Under the pieces are notes generated by a model that saw only the letters and a program-made list of their open reading frames with translations, was not told the DNA's origin and did no database searches. A stretch of DNA of 64,000 bases from an uncultured Roseburia sp. (GTDB taxonomy: Bacteria; Bacillota; Clostridia; Lachnospirales; Lachnospiraceae): assembly GCA_947642555.1 (NCBI GenBank), contig CANRSX010000019.1, positions 31,702 through 95,701 on the forward strand. Direction: 5' to 3'. The position numbers and the translations under genes were made by a program. Of this stretch, positions 35,009-44,466 are shown piece after piece; the stretch's first letter is position 1; each line of letters starts with the position of its first letter.

Positions 35009-35638
35009 ATGGGATCCGGAAAAAAGAAGACGGGATACATAGTCCTGCTGGCGGCAGCCGCCCTGGCAGTCATTCTGGGGAGCAGATATGAGAGGGCATG
35101 GCGCATGCAGCAGGAAATCGCGGGCAAGGTGGTGCGTTTTCATGTGATTGCGAACAGTGATTCCGCGAGGGACCAGAAGTTAAAGCTCATGGTGCGCGAT
35201 GCAATCGGCGAGGAGCTTTCCGCGGCCATGGCGGGGGCAGAAACAAAAGAGGAGTGCGAGGAGATCATCGCGTCGCATCTTGCGAAGATCGAGGAGACGG
35301 CGGAAACGGTGCTGCGGCGGGAGGGCTGTGAGGATGAGGTACAGGCCTTTCTGGACGACGTGAATTTTCCGGTAAAGTCATACGGCTGCGTTACGTTTCC
35401 GGCGGGGCGCTATGAGGCGCTTGAGGTGGTGATCGGCGAGGGAGAAGGGCACAACTGGTGGTGCGTGATGTACCCGAATCTGTGCTTTTCGGGCAGCGTC
35501 TACGAGGTGGAGGACGATAAGGCCGGGGAGGCGCTGCGGGAGGTGCTCACGGAGGAGGAATACCGGGAGGTGATCTCCTCCGGTGATTATGAGGTGCGGT
35601 TCCGGTATCTGTCTTTTTTAAATGAATGGATGGAGTGA
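35009..35638 (+). CDS. spoIIR: Stage II sporulation protein R
   Basis: A 209-residue secreted signalling protein made in the forespore. In known systems it triggers SpoIIGA to process pro-SigE in the mother cell. It has an N-terminal membrane/signal segment (residues 7-24) and the hallmark sequences VVRFHVIANSDSARDQKLKLMVRDA, DVNFPVKSYGCVTFPAGRYEAL and GHNWWCVMYPNLCF. ATG 35009 follows CGGAGGGGA. The length is normal. SigF control is expected from the family, but I could not identify a convincing SigF promoter. Confidence 0.95.
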   Translation: MGSGKKKTGYIVLLAAAALAVILGSRYERAWRMQQEIAGKVVRFHVIANSDSARDQKLKLMVRDAIGEELSAAMAGAETKEECEEIIASHLAKIEETAETVLRREGCEDEVQAFLDDVNFPVKSYGCVTFPAGRYEALEVVIGEGEGHNWWCVMYPNLCFSGSVYEVEDDKAGEALREVLTEEEYREVISSGDYEVRFRYLSFLNEWME

Positions 35639-35714
35639 GAAACTAATACTTGCGCAATCCGCAAAAAGCAGTTAAGATGTATACGATACAAATTTCGGAT
35701 GATGGAGATGCAGC

Positions 35715-36158
35715 ATGACAAAAGAAGTACTGGTATCGATCAGCGGACTGCAGTTTGCGGAGGGCGTGGATAATGATTCGGTGGAGGTCATTACCTCGGG
35801 AGAGTATTATCGGAAGAACGGGAAGCACTATGTCATTTACGATGAAGTGACGGAGGGGACGGACGAGCTCACAAAGAATATCATTAAGCTTTGGGAGGAC
35901 TGCCTGGACATCACGAAGCGGGGAGTGACAAACGTCCATATCATGTTTGAAAAGCACAAGAAGAATGTTACATATTATTATACGCCCTTTGGGAGTATTC
36001 TCCTCGGCATCGACGCCACGCGCATTGAGGTGACGGAGACAGAGGATGAGATCTCGGCGCTGATTGATTATGCGCTCGAGATGAATTATGAGCATGTGGC
36101 GGACTGCACGGTCACGATCAGGATCACATCAAAAGACGCAGGAGACTTCCGTCTGTAG
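35715..36158 (+). CDS. DUF1934 domain protein
   Basis: A 147-residue protein of the DUF1934 family, small cytoplasmic calycin-like beta-barrels of unknown function, common in Firmicutes. Typical parts are ISGLQF, EYYRKNGKHYVIYDEV, KNVTYYYTPFGSILLGIDAT and YALEMNYEHVADCTVTIRI. The start has a GGAG-containing purine stretch about ten bases upstream. The last codons form the left arm of its own terminator. Confidence 0.88.
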   Translation: MTKEVLVSISGLQFAEGVDNDSVEVITSGEYYRKNGKHYVIYDEVTEGTDELTKNIIKLWEDCLDITKRGVTNVHIMFEKHKKNVTYYYTPFGSILLGIDATRIEVTETEDEISALIDYALEMNYEHVADCTVTIRITSKDAGDFRL

Positions 36159-36176
36159 GAGCTCCTGCGTTTTTTA
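36137..36176 (+). terminator. Intrinsic terminator of the DUF1934 gene
   Basis: ACGCAGGAG (36137-36145) pairs with CTCCTGCGT (36163-36171), followed by a T run to 36176. The left arm overlaps the coding end. Confidence 0.85.
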
Positions 36177-36184
36177 TGTAGCGG

Positions 36185-36700
36185 TTATTTTTTCTTTTTG
36201 GGCTGCTTTTCCTTTTCCAAAGCCTTTTTCTCCTGATCGAGCCTGGCATTGGCTGCCGCGGCGCGGTCCTTTAAGCGGGCGCGCCAGTTCTTTTTGCCCT
36301 GCGGCTTTTCAAGAGGTCCCCGGATGCCGGTAACCTTTGTGATATAGATGCCGCTCACGGATGCCTTGACTTCTTTTTTGAGAGGAATCAGGTCGAATAC
36401 GGATTCATCTGCGATTAAGGACATCACACGCGGTCCGACCTTTGCCTTTACAATCGGAAGTTTGGAACGGCGCATCAGCTTCGGCGTCTGGTCGATCACA
36501 ACCTGCGGAAGCCCGGAATCTTTGATCCGCATCCGCTTTTTGTCGATGATCAGCATGGTGACGGTCTGGGCTGCCGCTGCGAGCTGCTCGTCCTGTTCTT
36601 CTTTCTTTTTCTGCGCGCGTCTGCCCAGGAAATACAGGACGACGAGGCCGATTAACAGCACGGCCATGATGATCAGCATGACGATGGTAAACGTGTTCAT
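36185..36700 (-). CDS. Membrane-anchored hypothetical protein
   Basis: A 171-residue protein of unknown function. Residues 5-25 are a strong N-terminal membrane helix. A Lys/Glu-rich linker, a compact beta-containing region (about 45-125, LIIDKKRMRIKDSGLP...VMSLIADESVFDLIPLKKEVKASVSGIYITKV) and a highly basic tail ending QPKKKK follow. The topology suggests a cytoplasmic domain held at the membrane. The start has AGGAGGAATT upstream. It is convergent with the DUF1934 gene. Confidence 0.75.
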   Translation of the reverse strand: MNTFTIVMLIIMAVLLIGLVVLYFLGRRAQKKKEEQDEQLAAAAQTVTMLIIDKKRMRIKDSGLPQVVIDQTPKLMRRSKLPIVKAKVGPRVMSLIADESVFDLIPLKKEVKASVSGIYITKVTGIRGPLEKPQGKKNWRARLKDRAAAANARLDQEKKALEKEKQPKKKK

Positions 36701-36867
36701 ATGATAAATTCCTCCTGAATTCAGTTTCGCATTTTATTTTAGCATTGATCCGCAAAAAAAGCAATTGTGAAAGTTTGTCCGAAGACTTTTATTTTTACGG
36801 GAAATGTGGTATGTTACTAGCGTATTTGAAAAATGTATGGAAAGGTGGAAGAAAAGGTCAGAATCGG

Positions 36868-38157
36868 ATGAAAAAGAATGTAGTGATATGGATGCTTGCG
36901 GCGATGCTTGCGATGACGGCGGCAGGATGCGGAGATGACGGGAAGCCGGAGCCGGACGGCGCGGCAGGAACGGAAGCGGCAGGAGGGACGGAAGCGGCAG
37001 AAGAGCCCGGCGGGGCTGCTGCGGCGGAGCCGGTGAAGAGTGAGAGCGCCGCGTTTGACTTAAAGGGAGCGGATTATGTGACCCTGTGCGATTACAGCGC
37101 GATCGAGGTGACGATCGAGGGCAGATACGGGGTGGAGGACGCGGATGTCACGGCCTATCTCGCACAGCTTCTGTCGGATTACGGGCCGTTTTATACCGAT
37201 GACCCGGATAAGACGACAATTGAGGAAGGCGATATCGTCGATGTGGATTATGTCGGGAAGAAGGACGGCGTCGCCTTTGACCGGGGGAGCGCCGAGCACC
37301 AGCTGCTCGATGTGTCGAACAATTCATCGGTGGACGGCTCCCGTTTTATCGACGGCTTTACGGACGGGCTTCTGGGCGCATCGGTGGGCGATACCGTGGA
37401 CTGCGACGTGACGTTTCCGGACAATTACGGGAATGAGGAGCTGGCCGGTCAGCCCGTGGTCTTTACGTTTACCGTGAATGCGATTCAGAAAGAGATGACG
37501 GTGGAGGATGTGGACGACGCCTTCGCAAAAGAGCAGTTTCAGGTGGAGACGGCGGAGGAGATGAGGGCACAGCTTCGCGAGTACCTGGAGAGCGTTGCGG
37601 TCTATAACAGAGAGCGGGATGCGTATCAGGCGGTACAGGATTATCTGCTGGAAAACTGCACCGTGGAGGTGCCGGAGGATTATCTCGCGGCGCGGCTTTC
37701 CGATTACCGGAGGAATTTTATCGCGACAAACTGCGGCGGGGACGAGAGCCAGTTAGAGTCCTTCCTCGATGTGTATTACGGACAGAGCGTGGAGGAGATG
37801 GAAGAGTACTGGAGGGAGATGACGGAGCGGAGCATCCGGTTAGAGCTGATTATGGATCTCATCGCGGAGGAGCTGGCGGTTGAGGTCGACGAGGAGGCGC
37901 TTGCGGACTATGCGTCTCAGATGGCGGCAGGTAACGGTTACGGATCGGCGGAGGAGATGTATCCTTCGTATGGATTCGGAGATCCGGACTACGGGGAGGT
38001 TTATTTCAGGCGGCTTTACCGGTACGATCAGGCGCTGGATCAGGTGATTGAGATGGCTGTAGTACATGTGAACGATACCGGGGCTGCGGGAAGCGGCAGT
38101 GAAGCGGATACCGGGACAGAAGCGGTGGACGGTGAAGCGGGAACAGAGACAGAATGA
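36868..38157 (+). CDS. Lipoprotein with FKBP/trigger-factor-type prolyl isomerase domain
   Basis: A 429-residue secreted folding factor. The N-terminal signal peptide ends in a lipobox (TAAGC), so the mature protein would be lipid-anchored outside. An acidic, Gly/Ala/Glu-rich linker follows, then an FKBP domain (about 110-210: [16 protein letters not shown]...[26 protein letters not shown]). A helical region resembling the trigger factor C-terminal chaperone domain comes next, and the tail is acidic. ATG 36868 is chosen because the signal peptide starts there. It is predicted to catalyse proline isomerisation of exported proteins. A short gap separates it from asnS. Confidence 0.87.
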   Translation: MKKNVVIWMLAAMLAMTAAGCGDDGKPEPDGAAGTEAAGGTEAAEEPGGAAAAEPVKSESAAFDLKGADYVTLCDYSAIEVTIEGRYGVEDADVTAYLAQLLSDYGPFYTDDPDKTTIEEGDIVDVDYVGKKDGVAFDRGSAEHQLLDVSNNSSVDGSRFIDGFTDGLLGASVGDTVDCDVTFPDNYGNEELAGQPVVFTFTVNAIQKEMTVEDVDDAFAKEQFQVETAEEMRAQLREYLESVAVYNRERDAYQAVQDYLLENCTVEVPEDYLAARLSDYRRNFIATNCGGDESQLESFLDVYYGQSVEEMEEYWREMTERSIRLELIMDLIAEELAVEVDEEALADYASQMAAGNGYGSAEEMYPSYGFGDPDYGEVYFRRLYRYDQALDQVIEMAVVHVNDTGAAGSGSEADTGTEAVDGEAGTETE

Positions 38158-38186
38158 GGACGCCAGATGGCGGGATGGAGGAACGT

Positions 38187-39578
38187 ATGGATTTGGTAAA
38201 TGTGAGAGATTTATTTCGGAATCAGGCGGATTACGCCGGGCAGGAAGTGACGATCGGAGGCTGGGTGAGAAGCATCCGCAATTCCAAAAATTTTGGCTTT
38301 ATCGTGGTAAACGACGGCACGTTTTTTGAGCCGGTGCAGGTGGTCTTTTCCGACGGGCTGGAGAATTTTGCCGAGGTCGGGAAGTTAAATGTCGGGGCGG
38401 CGATCATTGTGGCCGGAAAGCTGGTGGAGACGCCGGATATGAAGCAGCCCTTTGAGATTCAGGCGAAGGAGATTTTAGTCGAGGGCGCCTCCACGCCGGA
38501 TTATCCGCTGCAGAAGAAAAAGCACAGCTTTGAGTATTTAAGGACGATCTCCCACTTACGTCCGCGGACGAACACCTTTGAGGCGGTGTTCCGCGTGCGC
38601 TCCCTGATCGCCTATGCGATCCATAAGTTTTTCCAGGAGCGGGATTTTGTGTATGTGCACACGCCGATCATCACGGGCAGTGACTGTGAGGGTGCCGGGG
38701 AGATGTTCCAGGTGACGACCCTGGATCTTAACAATCTGCCGCGGAATGAGGAAGGGAGCGTCGATTATGCGCAGGATTTCTTTAATAAACCGACGAATCT
38801 GACGGTCAGCGGACAGTTAAACGGCGAGACCTACGCCATGGCCTTTAAAAATATTTACACCTTCGGGCCGACCTTCCGCGCGGAGAATTCCAACACGACG
38901 CGCCATGCGGCGGAGTTCTGGATGATCGAGCCTGAGATCGCGTTTGCGGACCTGGACGATGACATGATGCTCGCGGAGAGTATGTTAAAATATATTATTC
39001 ATTATGTGCTGGAGCACGCGCCGGAGGAGATGGCGTTTTTCAACCAGTTTATCGATAAGGGGCTTCTTGACCGGCTAAACAATGTGGTGAATTCCGATTT
39101 TGCCCGGGTGACCTATACCGAGGCAATCGAGATTTTAGAGAAGAACAATGATAAGTTTGAGTATAAGGTGTCCTGGGGCGCAGATTTACAGACTGAGCAT
39201 GAGCGTTATCTGACCGAGGAGGTCTTTAAGCGCCCGGTGTTCGTCACGGATTACCCGAAGGAGATCAAGGCGTTTTATATGAAGATGAACGATGACGGCA
39301 GGACCGTGGCCGCAGTGGACTGCCTTGTGCCGGGGATCGGCGAGATCATCGGCGGCAGCCAGAGGGAGGACGATTATGAGAAGCTTCTCGCGCGGATCAA
39401 AGAGCTGGGGTTAAACGAGGAGGATTACGACTTCTACCTTGACTTAAGAAAATACGGCACCGCGCGTCATGCGGGCTTCGGGCTTGGCTTTGAGCGCTGC
39501 GTGATGTATCTGACCGGGATGTCGAATATCCGCGACGTGATTCCGTTCCCGCGGACGGTGAACAACTGTGAGCTGTAG
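38187..39578 (+). CDS. asnS: Asparaginyl-tRNA synthetase
   Basis: A 463-residue class II aminoacyl-tRNA synthetase charging tRNA-Asn. The N-terminal OB-fold anticodon-binding domain ([24 protein letters not shown]) is followed by the catalytic core. The core has motif 2 ([24 protein letters not shown]) and motif 3 ([28 protein letters not shown]). The length is exactly typical. ATG 38187 follows TGGAGGAA. An upstream in-frame ATG overlaps the previous stop but would add an unusual 11-residue extension. It ends before a bidirectional terminator. Confidence 0.97.
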   Translation: MDLVNVRDLFRNQADYAGQEVTIGGWVRSIRNSKNFGFIVVNDGTFFEPVQVVFSDGLENFAEVGKLNVGAAIIVAGKLVETPDMKQPFEIQAKEILVEGASTPDYPLQKKKHSFEYLRTISHLRPRTNTFEAVFRVRSLIAYAIHKFFQERDFVYVHTPIITGSDCEGAGEMFQVTTLDLNNLPRNEEGSVDYAQDFFNKPTNLTVSGQLNGETYAMAFKNIYTFGPTFRAENSNTTRHAAEFWMIEPEIAFADLDDDMMLAESMLKYIIHYVLEHAPEEMAFFNQFIDKGLLDRLNNVVNSDFARVTYTEAIEILEKNNDKFEYKVSWGADLQTEHERYLTEEVFKRPVFVTDYPKEIKAFYMKMNDDGRTVAAVDCLVPGIGEIIGGSQREDDYEKLLARIKELGLNEEDYDFYLDLRKYGTARHAGFGLGFERCVMYLTGMSNIRDVIPFPRTVNNCEL

Positions 39579-39654
39579 GCTGAATATTCTGAGGGGAAAT
39601 TCCGGGAGTGGAAGCGATAAAGGATGTGTTGAAGCACTTTGAGATAATCTGACT

Positions 39655-39690
39655 AAAAAAATCGTCTGATCTTATACAGACGATTTTTTT
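39655..39690. terminator. Intrinsic terminator of asnS
   Basis: ATCGTCTG (39661-39668) pairs with CAGACGAT (39677-39684). An A run precedes and a T run follows. It separates asnS from the AT-rich ietAS-like pair. Confidence 0.9.
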
Positions 39691-39711
39691 AGTTCAGTAA
39701 GTAAAAATATT

Positions 39712-39756
39712 TTTTGTCCCAAAGTAGTATTATTTTGTCCCGGTATGTGATATAAT
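39712..39756 (+). promoter_or_regulatory. Promoter with two direct repeats upstream of the ietAS-like pair
   Basis: An extended -10 (TGATATAAT, hexamer 39751-39756) is preceded by two copies of TTTTGTCCC at 39712-39720 and 39733-39741, exactly 21 bases apart, about two helical turns. The second copy covers the -35 region, where a good hexamer is missing. This looks like an operator for an autoregulator bound on one DNA face (inference). Confidence 0.6.
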
Positions 39757-39785
39757 ATAAAAAAGAAAATCGGAGGTGTACGCTT

Positions 39786-40853
39786 GTGAAAAAACAAAAT
39801 GTATTAAACCTGATAAAATATCATGTTGAAAGAAATGAGAATGCATTTAGAAATGAGGCAGTAAGTATAGCGAAATATTTTGATTCTGCTGGTGATTATC
39901 AGCTGGCTGAATATATAATGGGGTTAATAGCAGAATCCAACCTGTATGTTCCACAGGCTAGTGATTTTGAAAGTGAATTTTTAAAACAAATAGATATCAG
40001 AGAAATGCAGCCATTGAATTTACCGGTAGCAATATCTAATGATATAAAAGGTATTATTAATGCAGTTAATCATAATATAGGGATAAATAAATTTTTGCTT
40101 GAGGGACTTCCCGGCAGTGGAAAAACAGAAGCTGCGAAACATATAGCAAGGCTGCTTGGCAGAACATTATATTGTGTCGATTTTGAGCATTTAATTGATA
40201 GTAAACTAGGTCAGACTAATAAAAATATAGCCAGTGTTTTTGCTGAGATAAATATGATTCCATATTCAGGTAAAATTGTTATTTTATTCGATGAGATAGA
40301 TGTGATTGCCCTGGATAGAGTTAATAGGAATGATGTACGGGAGATGGGGCGTGTTACGTCAACAATCCTGAGAGAGTTTGATAGATTAACTGATTTAAAT
40401 AAGGAAATAGTAATTATTGCGACAACAAATTTGTATTCTAATTTTGATAAAGCTCTGATCAGACGTTTTGATGCAGTAATTAACTTTAACAGATATAACA
40501 AAGAAGATTTATTGGAAGTCGCAGAATATTATTTTGTATCATTTATTAAAAATTTTAAAGGTATATCTAAAGATACCAGATTATTTAAAAAAATATTGCG
40601 GGTATCGTCTGATTTGCCATATCCAGGAGAATTGAAAAATATTATAAAAACTTCTTTGGCATTCAGTGATGCAAATATAGAATATGATTATCTGAGAAGG
40701 CTTTATAATTGTCTGGTAAGCAATTTAGAAGAAACTGATATAGAACAACTTCATGCACAAGGATTTACGGTCAGAGAAATAGAAAAGCTCAAAGGAGAAT
40801 CTAAAAGTGCTGTATCCAGAAAACTAAGTAAGGAGGATGATATTAATGAATAA
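39786..40853 (+). CDS. ietA: AAA family ATPase, IetA-like
   Basis: A 355-residue AAA ATPase. Walker A is GLPGSGKT (107-114), Walker B VILFDEID (165-172), sensor 1 ATTN (212-215), and an arginine-finger-like RRFD is at 226-229. The C-terminus (322-347, GFTVREIEKLKGESKSAVSRKL) looks like a helix-turn-helix. With the adjacent subtilisin-like protease it matches the ietAS arrangement, known as a plasmid stability toxin-antitoxin pair in Agrobacterium and as an anti-phage system. GTG 39786 follows CGGAGGTG. The gene is strongly AT-rich. Assignment rests on domain pairing, and no alignment could be made. Confidence 0.75.
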   Translation: MKKQNVLNLIKYHVERNENAFRNEAVSIAKYFDSAGDYQLAEYIMGLIAESNLYVPQASDFESEFLKQIDIREMQPLNLPVAISNDIKGIINAVNHNIGINKFLLEGLPGSGKTEAAKHIARLLGRTLYCVDFEHLIDSKLGQTNKNIASVFAEINMIPYSGKIVILFDEIDVIALDRVNRNDVREMGRVTSTILREFDRLTDLNKEIVIIATTNLYSNFDKALIRRFDAVINFNRYNKEDLLEVAEYYFVSFIKNFKGISKDTRLFKKILRVSSDLPYPGELKNIIKTSLAFSDANIEYDYLRRLYNCLVSNLEETDIEQLHAQGFTVREIEKLKGESKSAVSRKLSKEDDINE

Positions 40854-43080
40854 TGTATTGGAATTAAAGGGAAAGCGATTTGTCCAGGCTTCAAAAGCCG
40901 GTAACGGCGGAGGGGCGTCCATGAACAGCAAAAAAGTAGTAACAGGAGAACAGTTGATTAGATTAGCAGACAGAATTGATCAAATAAAAGAATTTTGGAA
41001 ACAGGAGCGAAGACCTTTTGAGGGGGTACTAATTAGCGTATATTATAATAAAATAGTTGCAAAGAGTAATCGAATTGCAGGATTGTTTAAAGGAAAGGAG
41101 TCTGATTATGCTATTGTAGGTGCTAAATTTAATAAAGAAAAAACGAAGCATATTATTACATATTTTCTTGATATGGACGATCTGGATAAGAGTATAGAAT
41201 TCCTTTTAAAAACAAGTGATATAATCAAAGAGAAGTTCCAAAATGGAATAGATAAAGTTACTTTTGATGATAATAAAATAATAGATAAAATATCATACTC
41301 CCGATTTTCAATAACAAAATCTATGTTTAAACAGATCGTTGCAGATGTTTCATATATTGAAGATTTCGAGGTGGAAATGGCGACACACCAATTAAAACAA
41401 AGTATCATAACATTATATAATACGCATACAGATACAAAAATGTTATTTAAAAGTATTGGAATTGACATTTTAAAAAGCAGAATACTGGATAATCAGACAG
41501 TGTTTTTAGATGAAAATCAATTACAGATTTTATTTGAGAAAGCGCCATATCTTGTTTCTATGGCAACAGAGGATTTATCAGAATTGTCCCCAGAAGATTT
41601 CATTCAGGAATATCAGCAGGGGACTTTATATATGCCTTCGCCAACTATTGAGCCAACTGTTGGAGTGATTGATACATTGTTTGATAAACGTGTCTATTTT
41701 AGTGAATGGGTAGAGTATCATGATATGGTTGACGATAATCTTCTTAAAACCCCAAATGATTATCGTCATGGTACAGCGGTGGATTCTATTATTGTAGATG
41801 GCGCAAGATTAAATCCCTGGCTTGATGATGGATGTGGTAGATTTAAGGTACGCCATTTTGGTGTTGCGACAGGTTCAAAGTTTTCTTCTTTTACTATCAC
41901 AAAACAAATAAAAGAGATTATTGCAAATAACAAAGACATAAAAGTATGGAATATTTCGCTGGGTAGTAATCAGGAAGTGAATGACAATTTTATTTCTGCA
42001 GAGGCTGCTATATTAGATAAAATTCAATATGAAAATGATGTTATTTTTGTTGTTGCAGGGACGAATAAGCCAAGTGCTGATATTGAGAAAATAGGTTCGC
42101 CTGCTGATTCAATAAACAGTATGGTAGTTAATGCGGTAACCCAGAATGGTTTATCAACTAAGTATGCGAGAAGGGGATTGGCATTATCCTTTTTTGCAAA
42201 ACCAGATGTTAGTTATTATGGTGGGAGTGAAGAAAAATATATTAAGGTTTGTGAACCATTAGGGGAAGCATATGTTGCAGGTACTTCATTTGCGGCTCCC
42301 TGGATTGCTCGAAAATTGTCTTACCTGATAGATATTTTGGGATTGAATAGAGAAGTTGCAAAAGCGATGCTTATTGATGCTGCAAGAGACTGGAATGAAA
42401 AGCCAACACCAGAAGAGGTTGCCTTATATGGACATGGTATAGTACCTGTTAAAATAGACGATATTGTTCATACAAAAGAAGATGAAATAAAATTTCTGGT
42501 ATATGATGTAAGTGAAAAATGGAATACATATAATTATTATTTCCCAGTTCCGTTAAAGGATGACAAATATCCTTATATTGCAAGGGCAACGATGTGTTAT
42601 TTTCCTATGTGTGACAAAACACAAGGTGTTGATTATACAAATACAGAACTTAATTTACATTTTGGCAGAATCAATAATAAAGGGAAGATAGAGGATATTA
42701 AGGGAGATAAACAGAATCAGGATGCAGTATTAGATAATGAAAAATATTTTCTATTGGAAGGTGAAGCAAGAGAAAGATTTAGAAAGTGGGATAATGTAAA
42801 ATATGTCGCAGAAAGACCAAAAAACAAAATGAAGCCTAAGAAATCTTATAACAATAAAAATTGGGGAATGGAAATAAAAACAAATAACCGTTTAGATCCT
42901 AAAGATGGAATGGGGATTCGCTTTGGTGTTGTAGTTACATTGAAAGAAATTAATGGTGTCAATAGAATTGATGAATTTATAAGGAACTGTACTCTGAATG
43001 GCTGGTTAGTTAATAAAATTGATGTTCAGACAAGAGTTGATATTAATAAAAAGGTCAATGAGGATATTGAGTTCGAGTAA
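40846..43080 (+). CDS. ietS: Subtilisin-like serine protease (S8 family), IetS-like
   Basis: A 744-residue protein with a roughly 270-residue N-terminal region of unknown fold and an S8 protease domain. The catalytic residues are Asp276 (GVIDT), His308 (RHGTAV) and Ser481 (AGTSFAAP), with the oxyanion Asn407 (VAGTN), so it looks active. A C-terminal region (about 545-744) follows without clear motifs. There is no signal peptide, which fits an intracellular effector. ATG 40846 follows AAGGAGG and overlaps the ATPase gene by eight bases. In ietAS systems the protease is the toxic or effector part, held in check by the ATPase. AT-rich like its partner, it is probably acquired. Confidence 0.8.
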   Translation: MNNVLELKGKRFVQASKAGNGGGASMNSKKVVTGEQLIRLADRIDQIKEFWKQERRPFEGVLISVYYNKIVAKSNRIAGLFKGKESDYAIVGAKFNKEKTKHIITYFLDMDDLDKSIEFLLKTSDIIKEKFQNGIDKVTFDDNKIIDKISYSRFSITKSMFKQIVADVSYIEDFEVEMATHQLKQSIITLYNTHTDTKMLFKSIGIDILKSRILDNQTVFLDENQLQILFEKAPYLVSMATEDLSELSPEDFIQEYQQGTLYMPSPTIEPTVGVIDTLFDKRVYFSEWVEYHDMVDDNLLKTPNDYRHGTAVDSIIVDGARLNPWLDDGCGRFKVRHFGVATGSKFSSFTITKQIKEIIANNKDIKVWNISLGSNQEVNDNFISAEAAILDKIQYENDVIFVVAGTNKPSADIEKIGSPADSINSMVVNAVTQNGLSTKYARRGLALSFFAKPDVSYYGGSEEKYIKVCEPLGEAYVAGTSFAAPWIARKLSYLIDILGLNREVAKAMLIDAARDWNEKPTPEEVALYGHGIVPVKIDDIVHTKEDEIKFLVYDVSEKWNTYNYYFPVPLKDDKYPYIARATMCYFPMCDKTQGVDYTNTELNLHFGRINNKGKIEDIKGDKQNQDAVLDNEKYFLLEGEARERFRKWDNVKYVAERPKNKMKPKKSYNNKNWGMEIKTNNRLDPKDGMGIRFGVVVTLKEINGVNRIDEFIRNCTLNGWLVNKIDVQTRVDINKKVNEDIEFE

Positions 43081-43149
43081 ATGTTGTTGATATTTTTTGC
43101 TTCTAATTTTGTAGTTATGCTCAGCATATCTTAAGGTACATCAGAGGGG

Positions 43150-43195
43150 AGGGCAGCGGTATCACTGACCAAATTGTCAGTGATACCGCTGCCCT
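43150..43195. terminator. Long perfect hairpin between convergent genes
   Basis: A 20-bp perfect stem (43150-43169 with 43176-43195) encloses a six-base loop, CAAATT. No T tract of note follows on either strand. It lies between ietS and the convergent MFS gene and probably ends transcription or blocks read-through. Confidence 0.6.
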
Positions 43196-43212
43196 TCCTT
43201 CAGACGTATAAG

Positions 43213-44454
43213 CTATGCCTCGCGGTTCAGCACAGGGGCAGCATAACGCCTGCCGCCGCCGATCAGCACAAGGGCGGCAACGGCGCTGAGGATCATAAAG
43301 CAGGCCATGACGCTGCGGAGCGGGAGTACGGTTACGGCGGCGCCGGCCAGCAGCTCGCCCGATAAGGTTCCGATGGTGGCCATCATGAGAAACGCGCCGT
43401 TGAAGCGCCCTTTCCTGTCATCGGGCACGTGAGACTGAATGGCGGAGACCCGGATATTATTGGTGGCAGCACCGAGGATCCCCACGAGGAAGCACAGGAC
43501 ACACATGGCTGGCCGGGGAGTAAAGAGGTAGACGCTCTCGATCAGCGCCACCAGGACGAAACCGGTCAGGGCAACCGGATACCTCTTTTTTACCGGAATC
43601 TGTATGTGATATTGCAGGAAGCAGCCGAGAACCCGGCCGATTACCATAAAACCCCACACGGCCATATAGACATATTCGCCCAGCGGGAAATTTCCGCGGA
43701 ACCAGGGCAGGGTGATGACGGAGGATGCGCCTCCCGCCATCGAGGAAATCATAAACCACGTGGCAATACAGAGGAGCCCCCGTTCCCGGTGCAGATAGCG
43801 AAACCCTTCTCTGCAATCCGTCTGCCAGTCTTTTAAGCGGTAGCTTTTTTCCATTTCACGGGGACATGACGCCTCCACATTTCCGATATTTGTCTCAAAC
43901 AGTGCAGCGATGAAAAAGCACAGGCTGTCTGCACCAAGAACGGCGGCAATTCCGAAGGTCTGATAAAAAAATGCAGCGACCGCAATGGTCACGTAGGAAA
44001 GCGTTTCCAGGGTGCCGGATACGGAATATGCCTTTTCATAATTGACCGGGGATACCAGCAGAGGGTAAAAGCTTTGAAACGCCACCTGATACACACTCTG
44101 GATGGTACCGATGAAAAGAGTCATTACGGCCAGGATAAAAAAATTAAAATGTTCGAGGACAATCAGAAGTCCGGCTGCGCCATAGAGGGCGGCGGAACAG
44201 AAGTCCAGAAAATAAATGGTCCTGCGCCTGGAAAAACGGTCCATCAGCGGCCCGGCCAGGACGGGTGCGGCAATCTGCGGGAAGGTCTGTAAAAACAGAT
44301 AAAGGGCGTAAAGGGAGGCCGAACCGGTGAAGTCAAGTACAAACAGGCTGATGGAGAATCCTGCCATGGCGTTTCCCAGCATGGAGACAGCGCTTCCCAG
44401 AGTGATGATGGTGAAATCCTTTGTCCACAAAGGTGCAGAAATCGTTTTGTCCAT
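43213..44454 (-). CDS. MFS transporter (drug or macrolide efflux-like)
   Basis: A 413-residue, 12-helix major facilitator. The N-terminal half has SMLGNAMAGFSISLFVLDFTGSASLYAL, followed by the loop motif PLMDRFSRRRTIYF between helices 2 and 3. This is typical of the Mef/enterobactin-exporter-like group. The gene is downstream of a GNAT acetyltransferase gene (12 bases apart) in a minus-strand operon with a MerR-type promoter, so a role in drug resistance is likely (inference). Confidence 0.88.
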   Translation of the reverse strand: MDKTISAPLWTKDFTIITLGSAVSMLGNAMAGFSISLFVLDFTGSASLYALYLFLQTFPQIAAPVLAGPLMDRFSRRRTIYFLDFCSAALYGAAGLLIVLEHFNFFILAVMTLFIGTIQSVYQVAFQSFYPLLVSPVNYEKAYSVSGTLETLSYVTIAVAAFFYQTFGIAAVLGADSLCFFIAALFETNIGNVEASCPREMEKSYRLKDWQTDCREGFRYLHRERGLLCIATWFMISSMAGGASSVITLPWFRGNFPLGEYVYMAVWGFMVIGRVLGCFLQYHIQIPVKKRYPVALTGFVLVALIESVYLFTPRPAMCVLCFLVGILGAATNNIRVSAIQSHVPDDRKGRFNGAFLMMATIGTLSGELLAGAAVTVLPLRSVMACFMILSAVAALVLIGGGRRYAAPVLNREA

Positions 44455-44466
44455 GATTATTTCCTC

